Translations under genes and position numbers: made by a program
Notes under the pieces: generated by a model
The model's database searches: none
What the model saw: only the letters and a program-made list of their open reading frames with translations
What the model was told of the DNA's origin: nothing
In this document: positions 25,771 to 38,400 of the stretch, in pieces
Layout of the letters: each line of letters starts with the position of its first letter
How positions within the stretch are numbered: the first letter of the stretch is position 1
Assembly (NCBI GenBank): GCA_029817715.1
Contig: JARUPY010000033.1
Location: 32,191 to 96,190, forward strand
Source of the DNA: Melastoma dodecandrum
Lineage: Eukaryota > Streptophyta > Magnoliopsida > Myrtales > Melastomataceae
DNA length: 64,000 bases
Reading direction: 5' to 3'

Positions 25771-28700
25771 CTTTCGTTGCACAATGAGGAACCCCGCGCA
25801 CAACTTACGCAAGGTTGTGCATCCCGCATGCTCCGAACCTTGGTGCTTCCGAACTTGCATTTTCCGAAGCCTAAATGATCCCCAAATGCTTCCCAAACTA
25901 TTCAAAATTGGAGTTCTACATTTGACATTCGGGTCCCTTTCGTTGCACAATGAGGAACCCCGCGCACAACTTACGCAAGGTTGTGCATCCCGCATGCTCC
26001 GAACCTTGGTGCTTCCGAACTTGCATTTTCCGAAGCCTAAATGATCTCCAAATGCTTCCCAAACTATTCAAAATTGGAGTTCTACATTTGACATTCGGGT
26101 CCCTTTCGTTTGCACAATGAGGAACCCCGCGCACAACTTACGCAAGGTTGTGCATCCCGCATGCTCCGAACCTTGGTGCTTCCGAACTTGCATTTTCCGA
26201 AGCCTAAATGATCCCCAAATGCTTCCCAAACTATTCAAAATTGGAGTTCTACATTTGACATTCGGGTCCCTTTCGTTGCACAATGAGGAACCCCGCGCAC
26301 AACTTACGCAAGGTTGTGCATCCCGCATGCTCCGAACCTTGGTGCTTCCGAACTTGCATTTTCCGAAGCCTAAATGATCTCCAAATGCTTCCCAAACTAT
26401 TCAAAATTGGAGTTCTACATTTGACATTCGGGTCCCTTTCGTTGCACAAGGAGGAACCCCGCGCACAACTTACGCAAGGTTGTGCATCCCGCATGCTCCG
26501 AACCTTGATGCTTCCGAACTTGCATTTTCCGAAGCCTAAATGATCCCCAAATGCTTCCCAAACTATTCAAAATTGGAGTTCTACATTTGACATTCGGGTC
26601 CCTTTCGTTGCACAATGAGGAACCCCGCGCACAACTTACGCAAGGTTGTGCATCCCGCATGCTCCGAACCTTGGTGCTTCCGAACTTGCATTTTCCGAAG
26701 CCTAAATGATCCCCAAATGCTTCCCAAACTATTCAAAATTGGAGTTCTACATTTGACATTCGGGTCCCTTTCGTTGCACAATGAGGAACCCCGCGCACAA
26801 CTTACGCAAGGTTGTGCATCCCGCATGCTCCGAACCTTGGTGCTTCCGAACTTGCATTTTCCGAAGCCTAAATGATCCCCAAATGCTTCCCAAACTATTC
26901 AAAATTGGAGTTCTACATTTGACATTCGGGTCCCTTTCGTTGCACAATGAGGAACCCCGCGCACAACTTACGCAAGGTTGTGCATCCCGCATGCTCCGAA
27001 CCTTGGTGCTTCCGAACTTGCATTTTCCGAAGCCTAAATGATCCCCAAATGCTTCCCAAACTATTCAAAATTGGAGTTCTACATTTGACATTCGGGTCCC
27101 TTTCGTTGCACAATGAGGAACCCCGCGCACAACTTACGCAAGGTTGTGCATCCCGCATGCTCCGAACCTTGGTGCTTCCGAACTTGCATTTTCCGAAGCC
27201 TAAATGATCCCCAAATGCTTCCCAAACTATTCAAAATTGGAGTTCTACATTTGACATTCGGGTCCCTTTCGTTGCACAATGAGGAACCCCGCGCACAACT
27301 TACGCAAGGTTGTGCATCCCGCATGCTCCGAACCTTGGTGCTTCCGAACTTGCATTTTCCGAAGCCTAAATGATCCCCAAATGCTTCCCAAACTATTCAA
27401 AATTGGAGTTCTACATTTGACATTCGGGTCCCTTTCGTTGCACAATGAGGAACCCCGCGCACAACTTACGCAAGGTTGTGCATCCCGCATGCTCCGAACC
27501 TTGGTGCTTCCGAACTTGCATTTTCCGAAGCCTAAATGATCCCCAAATGCTTCCCAAACTATTCAAAATTGGAGTTCTACATTTGACATTCGGGTCCCTT
27601 TCGTTGCACAATGAGGAACCCCGCGCACAACTTACGCAAGGTTGTGCATCCCGCATGCTCCGAACCTTGATGCTTCCGAACTTGCATTTTCCGAAGCCTA
27701 AATGATCCCCAAATGCTTCCCAAACTATTCAAAATTGGAGTTCTACATTTGACATTCGGGTCCCTTTCGCTGCACAATGAGGAACCCCGCGCACAACTTA
27801 CGCAAGGTTGTGCATCCCGCATGCTCCGAACCTTGGTGCTTCCGAACTTGCATTTTCCGAAGCCTAAATGATCCCCAAATGCTTCCCAAACTATTCAAAA
27901 TTGGAGTTCTACATTTGACATTCGGGTCCCTTTCGTTGCACAATGAGGAACCCCGCGCACAACTTACGCAAGGTTGTGCATCCCGCATGCTCCGAACCTT
28001 GGTGCTTCCGAACTTGCATTTTCCGAAGCCTAAATGATCCCCAAATGCTTCCCAAACTATTCAAAATTGGAGTTCTACATTTGACATTCGGGTCCCTTTC
28101 GCTGCACAATGAGGAACCCCGCGCACAACTTACGCAAGGTTGTGCATCCCGCATGCTCCGAACCTTGGTGCTTCCGAACTTGCATTTTCCGAAGCCTAAA
28201 CGATCCCCAAATGCTTCCCAAACTATTCAAAATTGGAGTTCTACATTTGACATTCGGGTCCCTTTCGTTGCACAATGAGGAACCCCGCGCACAACTTACG
28301 CAAGGTTGTGCATCCCGCATGCTCCGAACCTTGGTGCTTCCGAACTTGCATTTTCCGAAGCCTAAATGATGCCCAAATGCTTCCCAAACTATTCAAAATT
28401 GGAGTTCTACATTTGACATTCGGGTCCCTTTCGTTGCACAATGAGGAACCCCGCGCACAACTTACGCAAGGTTGTGCATCCCGCATGCTCCGAACCTTGG
28501 TGCTTCCGAACTTGCATTTTCCGAAGCCTAAATGATCCCCAAATGCTTCCCAAACTATTCAAAATTGGAGTTCTACATTTGACATTCGGGTCCCTTTCGT
28601 TGCACAATGAGGAACCCCGCGCACAACTTACGCAAGGTTGTGCATCCCGCATGCTCCGAACCTTGGTGCTTCCGAACTTGCATTTTCCGAAGCCTAAATG

Positions 28701-31700
28701 ATCCCCAAATGCTTCCCAAACTATTCAAAATTGGAGTTCTACATTTGACATTCGGGTCCCTTTCGTTGCACAATGAGGAACCCCGCGCACAACTTACGCA
28801 TGGTTGTGCATCCCGCATGCTCCGAACCTTGGTGCTTCCGAACTTGCATTTTCCGAAGCCCAAATGATCCCCAAATGCTTCCCAAACTATTCAAAATTGG
28901 AGTTCTACATTTGACATTCGGGTCCCTTTCGTTGCACAATGAGGAACCCCGCGCACAACTTACGCAAGGTTGTGCATCCCGCATGCTCCGAACCTCGGTG
29001 CTTCCGAACTTGCATTTTCCGAAGCCTAAATGATCCCCAAATGCTTCCCAAACTATTCAAAATTGGAGTTCTACATTTGACATTCGGGTCCCTTTCGTTG
29101 CACAATGAGGAACCCCGCGCACAACTTACGCAAGGTTGTGCATCCCGCATGCTCCGAACCTTGGTGCTTCCGAACTTGCATTTTCCGAAGCCTAAATGAT
29201 CCCCAAATGCTTCCCAAACTATTCAAAATTGGAGTTCTACATTTGACATTCGGGTCCCTTTCGTTGCACAATGAGGAACCCCGCGCACAACTTACGCAAG
29301 GTTGTGCATCCCGCATGCTCCGAACCTTGGTGCTTCCGAACTTGCATTTTCCGAAGCCTAAATGATCCCCAAATGCTTCCCAAACTATTCAAAATTGGAG
29401 TGCTACATTTGACATTCGGGTCCCTTTCGTTGCACAATGAGGAACCCCGCGCACAACTTACGCAAGGTTGTGCATCCCGCATGCTCCGAACCTTGGTGCT
29501 TCCGAACTTGCATTTTCTGAAGCCTAAATAATCTCCAAATGTTTCCCAAACTATTCAAAATTGGAGTTCTACATTTGACATTCGGGTCCCTTTCGTTGCA
29601 CAATGAGGAACCCTGCGCACAACTTACGCAAGGTTGTGCATCCCGCATGCTCCGAACCTTGGTGCTTCCGAACTTGCATTTTCCGAAGCCTAAATGATCC
29701 CCAAATGCTTCCCAAACTATTCAAAATTGGAGTTCTACATTTGACATTCGGGTCCCTTTCGTTGCACAATGAGGAATCCCGCGCACAACTTACGCGAGGT
29801 TGTGCTTCCCGCATGCTCCGAACCTTGGTGCTTCCGAACTGGCATTTTCCGAAGCCTAAATGATCCCAAAATGCTTCCCAAACTATTCAAAATTGGAATT
29901 CTACATTTGACATTCGAGTCCCTTTCGTTGCACAATGAGGAACTCCGCGCACAACTTACGCAAGGTTGTGCATCCCGCATGCTCCGAACCTTGGTGCTTC
30001 CGAACTTGCATTTTCCGAAGCCTAAATGATCCCCAAATGCTTCCCAAACTATTCAAAATTGGAGTTCTACATTTGACATTCGGGTCCCTTTCGCTGCACA
30101 ATGAGGAACCCCGCGCACAACTTACGCATGGTTGTGCATCCCGCATGCTCCGAACCTTGGTGCTTCCGAACTTGCATTTTCCGAAGCCTAAATGAACCCC
30201 AAATGCTTCCCAAACTATTCAAAATTGGAGTTCTACATTTGACATTCGGGTCCCTTTCGTTGCACAAGGAGGAACCCCGCGCACAACTTACGCAAGGTTG
30301 TGCATCCCGCATGCTCCGAACCTTGGTGCTTCCGAACTTGCATTTTCCGAAGCCTAAATGATCCCCAAATGCTTCCCAAACTATTCAAAATTGGAGTTCT
30401 ACATTTGACATTCGGGTCCCGTTCGTTGCACAATGAGGAACCCCGCGCACTACTTACGCAAGGTTGTGCATCCCGCATGCCCCGAACCATGGTGCTTCCG
30501 AACTTGCATTTTCCGAAGCTTAAATGATTCCCAAATGCTTCCCAAAGTATTCAAAATTGGAGATCTACATTTGACATTCGGGTCCCTTTCGTTGCACATT
30601 GAGGAACCCCGCGCACAACTTACGCAAGGTTGTGCATCCCGCATGCTCCGAACCTTGGTGCTGCCGAACTTGCATTTTACGAAGCCTAAATGATCCCCAA
30701 ATGCTTCCTAAACTATTCAAAATTGGAGTTCTACATTTGACATTCGGGTCCCTTTCGTTGCACAATGAGGAACCCCGCGCACTACTTACGCAAGGTTGTG
30801 CATCCCGCATGCTCCGAACCTTGGTGCTTCCAAACTTACATTTTCCGAAGCCTAAATGAACCCCAAATGCTTCCCAAACTATTCAAAATTGGAGTTCTAC
30901 ATTTGACCTTCGGTTCCCTTTCGTTGCACAATGAGGAATCCCGCGCACAACTTACGCAAGGTTGTGCATCCCGCATGCTCCGAACCTTGGTGCTTCCGAA
31001 CTTGCATTTTCCGAAGCCTAAATGATCCCCAAATGCTTCCCAAACTACTCAAAATTGGAGTTCTACATTTGACCTTCGGGTCCCTTTCGTTGCACAATGA
31101 GGAACCCCGCGCACAACTTACGCAAGGTTGTGCATCCCGCATGCTCCGAACCTTGGTGCTTCCGAACTTGCATTTTCCGAAGCCTAAATGATCCCCAAAT
31201 GCTTCCCAAACTATTCAAAATTGGAGTTCTACATTTGACATTCGGGTCCCTTTCGTTGCACAATGAGGAACCCCGCGCACAACTTACGCATGGTTGTGCA
31301 TCCCGCATGCTCCGAACCTTGGTGCTTCCGAACTTGCATTTTCCGAAGCCTAAATGATCCCCAAATGCTTCCCAAACTATTCAAAATTGGAGTTCTACAT
31401 TTGACATTCGGGTCCCTTTCGTTGCACAATGAGGAACCCCGCGCACAACTTACGCAAGGTAGTGCATCCCGCATGCTCCGAACCTTGGTGCTTCCGAACT
31501 TGCATTTTCCGAAGCCTAAATGATCCCCAAATGCTTCCCAAACTATTCAAAATTGGAGTTCTACATTTGACATTCGGGTCCCTTTCGTTGCACAATGAGG
31601 AACCCCGCGCACAACTTAGGCAAGGTTGTGCATCCCGCATGCTCCGAAACTTGGTGCTTCCGAACTTGCATTTTCCGAAGCCTAAATGATCCCCAAATGC

Positions 31701-31900
31701 TTCCCAAACTATTCAAAATTGGAGTTCTACATTTGACATTCGGGTCCCTTTCGTTGCACAATGAGGAACCCCGCGCACAACTTACGCAAGGTTGTGCATC
31801 CCGCATGCTCCGAACCTTGGTGCTTCCGAACTTGCATTTTCCGAAGCCTAAATGATCCCCAAATGCTTCCCAAACTATTCAAAATTGGAGTTCTACATTT
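25771..31900 (+). repeat. Block 3: 166-bp monomers with GCACAATGAGG / ACGCAAGG
   Basis: About 37 units. The diagnostic change is TTTCGTTTGCAC to TTTCGTTGCAC, a loss of one T, usually with AATGAGG and ATCCCC. The first 166-bp unit is near 25,775; one 167-bp unit returns near 26,109, after which the 166-bp form is continuous. The part from about 26.5 to 28.7 kb is very uniform. From about 29.5 to 31.1 kb there are more single-base changes, such as CATTGAGG, GCACTACTTACG and GACCTTCGG. The variant TTTCGCTGCAC near 27,769 recurs near 28,101 (332 bp, two units later) and near 30,092. Confidence 0.9.
27036..27201 (+). repeat. Reference 166-bp monomer with internal motifs
   Basis: This is a clean 166-bp exemplar; the next unit starts at 27,202. 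Three internal structures can be placed on it. A-tracts begin at unit positions 1, 12, 23 and 32, about one helical turn apart. A perfect inverted repeat, GCACAAC and GTTGTGC with a 9-nt loop, lies at 27,127-27,133 and 27,143-27,149. Three TCCGAA hexamers at 27,161, 27,177 and 27,192 are spaced 16 and 15 bp. It contains nine CpG sites. Confidence 0.95.
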
Positions 31901-32678
31901 GACATTCGGGTCCCTTTCGTTGCCAATGAGGAACCCCGCGCACAACTTACGCATGGTTGTGCATCCCGCATGCTCCGAACCTTGGTGCTTCCGAACTTGC
32001 ATTTTCCGAAGCCTAAATGATCCCCAAATGCTTCCCAAACTATTCAAAATTGGAGTTCTACATTTGACATTCGGGTCCCTTTCGTTGCAGAAGGAGAAAC
32101 CCCGCGCACAACTTACGCAAGGTTGTGCATCCCGCATGCTCCGAACCTTGGTGCTTCCGAAGTTGCATTTTCCGAAGCCTAAATGATCCCCAAATGCTTC
32201 CCAAACTATTCAAAATTGGAGTTCTACATTTGACATTCGGGTCCCTTTCGTTGCACAATGAGGAACCCCGCGCAGAACTTACGCACCGTTGTGCATCGCG
32301 CATGCTCCGAACCTTGGTGCTTCCGAACATGCATTTTCCGAAGCCTAAATGATCCCCAAATGCTTCCCAAACTATTCAAAATTGGAGTTCTACGTTTGAC
32401 ATTCGGGTCCCTTTCGTTGCACAATGAGGAACCCCGCGCACAACTTACGCATGGTTGTGCATCCCGCATACTCCGAACCTTGGTGCTTCCGAACTTGCAT
32501 TTTCCGAAGCCTAAATGATCCCCAAATGCTTCCCAAACTATTCAAAATTGGAGTTCTACATTTGACATTCGGGTCCCTTTCGTTGCACAATGAGGAACCC
32601 CGCGCACAACTTACGCATGGTTGTGCATCCCGCATGCTCCGAACCTTGGTGCTTCCGAACTTGCATTTTCCGAAGCCT

Positions 32679-32828
32679 AAATGATCCCCAAATGCTTCCC
32701 AAACTATTCAAAATTGGAGTTCTACATTTGACATTCGGGTTCCTTTCGTTGCACAATGAGGAACCCCGCGCACAACTTTGGCAAGGTTGTGCATCCCGCT
32801 TGCTCCGAACTTGCATTTTCCGAAGCCT
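32679..32828 (+). repeat. 150-bp monomer with a 16-bp deletion
   Basis: The sequence reads TTGCTCCGAACTTGCATTTT, so the segment between the first and second TCCGAAC copies is lost. The unit is 150 bp (32,679 to the next start at 32,829). It also has unusual CAACTTTGGCAAGG and CCCGCTTGC. The same 16-bp deletion recurs at 54.28 kb. Confidence 0.9.
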
Positions 32829-35800
32829 AAATGATCCCCAAATGCTTCCCAAACTATTCAAAATTGGAGTTCTACATTTGACATTCGGGTCCCTTTCGTT
32901 GCACAATGAGGAACCCCGCACACAACTTACGCAAGGTTGTGCATCCCGCATGCTCCGAACCTTGGTGCTTCCGAACTTGCATTTTCCGAAGCCCAAATGA
33001 TCCCCAAATGCTTCCCAAACTATTCAAAATTGGAGTTCTACATTTGACATTCGGGTCCCTTTCGTTGCACAATGAGGAACCCCGCGCACAACTTACGCAA
33101 GGTTGTGCATCCCGCATGCTCCGAACCTTGGTGCTTCCGAACTTGCATTTTCCGAAGCCTAAATGATCTCCAAATGCTTCCCAAACTATTCAAAATTGGA
33201 GTTCTACATTTGACATTCGGGTCCCTTTCGTTGCACAATGAGGAACCCCGCGCACAACTTACGCATGGTTGTGCATCCCGCATGCTCCGAACCTTGGTGC
33301 TTCCGAACTTGCATTTTCCGAAGCCTAAATGATCCCCAAATGCTTCCCAAACTATTCAAAATTGGAGTTCTACATTTGACATTCGGGTCCCTTTCGTTGC
33401 ACTACAAGGAACCCCGCGCACAACTTACGCTAGGTTGTGCATCCCGCATGCTCCGTACCTTGGTGCTTCCGAACTTGCATTTTCCGAAGCCTAAATGATC
33501 CCCAAATGCTTCCCAAACTATTCAAAATTGGAGTTCTACATTTGACATTCGGGTCCCTTTCGTTGCACAATGAGGAACCCCGCGCACAACTTACGCATGG
33601 TTGTGCATCCCGCATGCTCCGAACCTTGGTGCTTCCGAACTTGCATTTTCCGAAGCCTAAATGATCCCCAAATGCTTCCCAAACTATTCAAAATTCGTGT
33701 TCTACATTTGACATTCGGGTCCCTTTCGTTGCACAAGGAGGAACCCCGCGCACAACTTACGCAAGGTTGTGCATCCCGCATGCTCCGAACCTTGGTGCTT
33801 CCGAACTTGCATTTTCCGAAGCCTAAATGATCCCCAAATGCTTCCCAAACTATTCAAAATTGGAGTTCTACATTTGACATTCGGGTCCCTTTCGTTGCAC
33901 AATGAGGAACCCCGCGCACAACTTACGCATGGTTGTGCATCCCGCATGCTCCGAATCTTGGTGCTTCCGAACTTGCATTTTCCGAAGCCTAAATGATCCC
34001 CAAATGCTTCCCAAACTATTCAAAATTGGAGTTCTACATTTGACATTCGGGTCCCTTTCGTTGCACAAGGAGGAACCCCGCGCACAACTTACGCAAGGTT
34101 GTGCATCCCGCATGCTCCGAACCTTGGTGCTTCCGAACTTGCATTTTCCGAAGCCTAAATGATCCCCAAATGCTTCCCAAACTATTCAAAATTGGAGTTC
34201 TACATTTGACATTCGGGTCCCTTTCGTTGCACAATGAGGAACCCCGCGCACAACTTACGCAAGGTTGTGCATCCCGCATGCTCCGAACCTTGGTGCTTCC
34301 GAACTTGCATTTTCCGAAGCCTAAATGATCCCCAAATGCTTCCCAAACTATTCAAAATTGGAGTTCTACATTTGACATTCGGGTCCCTTTCGTTGCACAA
34401 TGAGGAACCCCGCGCACAACTTACGCATGGTTGTGCATCCCGCATGCTCCGAACCTTGGTGCTTCCGAACTTGCATTTTCCGAAGCCTAAATGATCCCCA
34501 AATGCTTCCCAAACTATTTAAAATTGGAGTTCTACATTTGACATTCGGGTCCCTTTCGTTGCACAAGGAGGAACCCCGCGCACAACTTACGCAAGGTTGT
34601 GCATCCCGCATGCTCCGAACCTTGGTGCTTCCGAACTTGCATTTTCCGAAGCCTAAATGATCCCCAAATGCTTCCCAAACTATTCAAAATTGGAGTTCTA
34701 CATTTGACATTCGGGTCCCTTTCGTTGCACATTGAGGAACCCCGCGCACAACTTACGCATGGTTGTGCATCCCGCATGCTCCGAATCTTGGTGCTTCCGA
34801 ACTTGCATTTTACGAATCCTAAATGATCCCCAAATGCTTCCCAAACTATTCAAAATTGGAGTTCTACATTTGACATTCGGGTCCCTTTCGTTGCACAAGG
34901 AGGAACCCCGCGCACAACTTACGCAAGGTTGTGCATCCCGCATGCTCCGAACCTTGGTGCTTCCGAACTTGCATTTTCTGAAGCCCAAATGATCTCCAAA
35001 TGCTTCCTAAGCTATTCAAAATTTGAGTTCAACATTTGACATTCGGGTCCCTTTCGTTGCACAATGAGGAACCCCGCGCACAACTTACGCATGGTTATGC
35101 ATCCCACATGCTCCGAACCTTGGTGCTTCCGAACTTGCATTTTCCAAAGCCTAAATGATCCCCAAATGCTTCCCAAACTATTCAAAATTGGAGTTCTACA
35201 TTTGACATTCGGGTCCCTTTCGTTGCACAAGGAGGAACCCCGCGCACAACTTACGCAAGGTTGTGCATCCCGCATGCTCCGAACCTTGGTGCTTCCGAAC
35301 TTGCATTTTCCGAAGCCTAAATGATCCCCAAATGCTTCCCAAACTATTCAAAATTGGAGTTCTACATTTGACATTCGGGTCCCTTTCGTTGCAGAAGGAG
35401 GAACCCCGCGCACAACTTACGCATGGTTGTGCATCCCGCATGCTCCGAACCTTGGTGCTTCCGAACTTGCATTTTCCGAAGCCTAAATGATCCCCAAATG
35501 CTTCCCAAACTATTTAAAATTGGAGTTCTACATTTGACATTCGGGTCCCCTTCGTTGCACAAGAGGGAACCCCGCGCACAACTTACGCAAGGTTGTGCAT
35601 CCCGAATGCTCCGAACGTTGGTGCTTCCGAACTTGCATTTTCCGAAGCCTAAATGATCCCCAAATGCTTCCCAAACTATTCAAAATTGGAGTTCTACATT
35701 TGACATTCGGGTCCCTTTCGTTGCAAATGAGGAACCCCGCGCACAACTTACGCATGGTTGTGCATCCCGCATGCTCCGAACCTTGGTGCTTCCGAACTTG

Positions 35801-35980
35801 CATTTTTCGAAGCCTAAATGATCCCCAAATGCTTCCCAAACTATTCAAAATTGGAGTTCTACATTTGACATTCGGGTCCCTTTCGTTGCAAATGAGGAAC
35901 CCCGCGCACAACTTACGCATGGTTGTGCATCCCGCATGCTCCGAACCTTGGTGCTTCCGAACTTGCATTTTCCGAAGCCT

Positions 35981-36131
35981 AAATGATCCCCAAATGCTTC
36001 CCAAACTATTTAAAATTGGAGTTCTACATTTGACATTCGGGTCCCTTTCGTTGCACAAGGAGGAACCCCGCGCACAACTTACGCAAGGTTGTGCATCCCG
36101 CATGCTTCCGAACTTGCATTTTCCGAAGCCT
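35981..36131 (+). repeat. 151-bp monomer with the recurrent 15-bp deletion
   Basis: The sequence reads CCCGCATGCTTCCGAAC near 36,097, the same junction as at 4.47 kb but in a 166-bp background with CTATTTAAAATTGG. The different background suggests an independent event or a transferred patch, not a simple copy. The next unit starts with the variant AAATTATCC. Confidence 0.9.
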
Positions 36132-37293
36132 AAATTATCCCCAAATGCTTCCCAAACTCTTTAAAATTGGAGTTCTTTATTTGACATTCGGGTCCCTTTC
36201 GTTGCAGAAGGAGGTACCCCGCGCACAGCTTACGCAAGGTTGTGCATCCCGCATGCTCCGAACCTTGGTGCTTCCGAACTTGCATTTTCCGAAGCCTAAA
36301 TGATCCCCAAATGCTTCCCAAACTATTCAAAATTGGAGTTCTACATTTGACATTCGGGTCCCTTTCGTTGTACAATGAGGAATCCCGCGCACAACTTACG
36401 CATGGTTGTGCATCCCGCATGCTCCGAACTTTGGTGCTTCCGAACTTGCATTTTCCGAAGCCTAAATGATCCCCAAATGCTTCCCAAACTATTCAAAATT
36501 GGAGTTCTACATTTGACATTCGGGTCCCTTTCGTTGCACAATGAGGAACCCCGCGCACAACTTACGCATGGTTGTGCATCCCGCATGCTCCGAACCTTGG
36601 TGCTTCCGAACTTGCATTTTCCGAAGCCTAAATGATCAACAAATGCTTCCCAAACTATTCAAAATTGGAGTTCTACATTTGACATTCGGGTCCCTTTCGT
36701 TGCACAAGAAGGAACCCCGCGCACTAGTTATGCAAGGTTGTGCATCCCGCATGCTCCGTAGCTTGGTGCTTCCGAACTTGCATTTTCCGAAGCCTAAATG
36801 ATCCCCAAATGCTTCCCAAACTATTCAAAATTGGTGTTCTACATTTGACATTCGGGTCCCTTTCGTTGCACAATGAGGAACCCCGCGCACAACTTACGCA
36901 TGGTTGTGCATCCCGCATGCTCCGAACCTTGGTGCTTCCGAACTTGCATTTTCCGAAGCCTAAATGATCTCCAAATGCTTTCCAAACTATTCAAAATTGG
37001 AGTTCTACATTTGACATTCGGGTCCCTTTCGTTGCAGAATGAGGAACCCCGCGCATAACTTACGCATGGTTGTGCATCTTGGATGCTCCGAACTTTGGTG
37101 CTTCCGAACTTGCATTTTCCGAAGCCTAAATGATCTCCAAATGCTTCCCAAGCTATTCAAAATTGGAGTTCTACATTTGACATTCGGGTCCCTTTCGTTG
37201 CACAAGGAGGAACCCCGCGCACAACTTACGCATGGTTGTGCATCCCGCATGCTCCGAACCTTGGTGCTTCCGAACTTGCATTTTCCGAAGCCT

Positions 37294-37415
37294 AAATGAT
37301 CCCCAAATGCTTCCCAAACTTCGAATGCTACATTGATCCCATCCTTTTTGTTCCACAGAGTTCCAGTGTCGAGGACTTTCCGATGGTGAGTTATGCTTTT
37401 GCATTTTCCGAAGCC
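37294..37415 (+). repeat. Aberrant monomer A: diverged core, 122 bp
   Basis: The first 27 bases match the family, ending CCCAAACT at 37,320. From 37,321 to about 37,399 the sequence is different: TCGAATGCTACATTGATCCC, then CTTTTTGTTCCACAGAG, TGTCGAGGAC, CCGATGGTGAG and TTATGCTTTTG. It rejoins the family at GCATTTTCCGAAGCC. The following unit reads AAATGATTCCCAAAC, lacking one 11-bp sub-repeat. Weak similarity to the normal core is visible (CTACATT-GA, CTTT-GTT). It is either an ancient diverged monomer type or a related second satellite. A closely related copy lies 1.1 kb downstream. Confidence 0.85.
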
Positions 37416-38400
37416 AAATGATTCCCAAACTATTTAAAATTGGAGTTCCACATTTGACATTCGGGTCCCTTTCGTTGCACAATGAGGAACCCCGCGCACA
37501 ACTTACGCATGGTTGTGCATCCCGCATGCTCCGAACCTTGGTGCTTCCGAACTTGCATTTTCCGAAGCCTAAATGATCCCCAAATGCTTCCCAAACTATT
37601 CAAAATTGGAGTTCTACATTTGACATTTGGGTCCTTTCCGTTGCACAAGGAGGAACCCCGCGCACAACTTACGCATGGTTGTGCATCCCGCATGCTCCGA
37701 ACCTTGGTGCTTCCGAACTTGCATTTTCCGAAGCCTAAATGATCCCCAAATGCATCCCAAACTATTCAAAATTGGAGTTCTGCATTTGACATTCGGCTCC
37801 CTTTCGTTGCACAAGAAGGAACCCCGCGCACAACTTACGCAAGGTTGTGCATCCCGAATGCTCCGAACGTTGGTGCTTCCGAACTTGCATTTTCCGAAGC
37901 CTAAATGATCCCCAAATGCTTCCCAAACTATTCAAAATTGGAGTTCTACATTTGACATTCGGGTCCCTTTCGTTGCACAATGAGGAACCCCGCGCACAAC
38001 TTACGCATGGTTGTGCATCCCGCATGCTCCGAACCTTGGTGCTTCCGAACTTGCATTTTCCGAAGCCTAAATGATCCCCAAATGCTTCCCAAACTATTCA
38101 AAATTGGAGTTCTACATTTGACATTCGGGTCCCTTTCGTTGCACAATGAGGAACCCCGCGCACAACTTACGCATGGTTGTGCATCCCGCATGCTCCGAAC
38201 CTTGGTGCTTCCGAACTTGCATTTTCCGAAGCCTAAATGATCCCCAAATGCTTCCCAAACTATTCAAAATTGGAGTTCTACATTTGACATTCGGGTCCCT
38301 TTCGTTGCACAATGAGGAACCCCGCGCACAACTTACGCATGGTTGTGCATCCCGCATGCTCCGAACCTTGGTGCTTCCGAACTTGCATTTTCCGAAGCCT

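Noticed and set aside
27090..27130. Bacterial-style promoter or ribosome-binding signals (TTGACA, AAGGAGG)
   Set aside because: Both strings occur in the monomer by chance (AAGGAGG in many units) and repeat every unit with no coding sequence after them. The context is a eukaryotic-type satellite.
27036..27201. CENP-B box in the monomer
   Set aside because: TTTCGTTGCACAATGAG matches the first half of the box (TTCG and the central A) but lacks the CGGG half. The CGGG in ATTCGGG has no TTCG at the required distance upstream. No complete box is present.
35528..36164. Longest apparent proteins (about 190 codons, both strands) near 35.5-36.2 kb
   Set aside because: Two 165-bp units (TTGCAAATGAGG) keep the reading frame across monomers, so the frame stays open by arithmetic. 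The product is just a three-fold repeat of the monomer translation.
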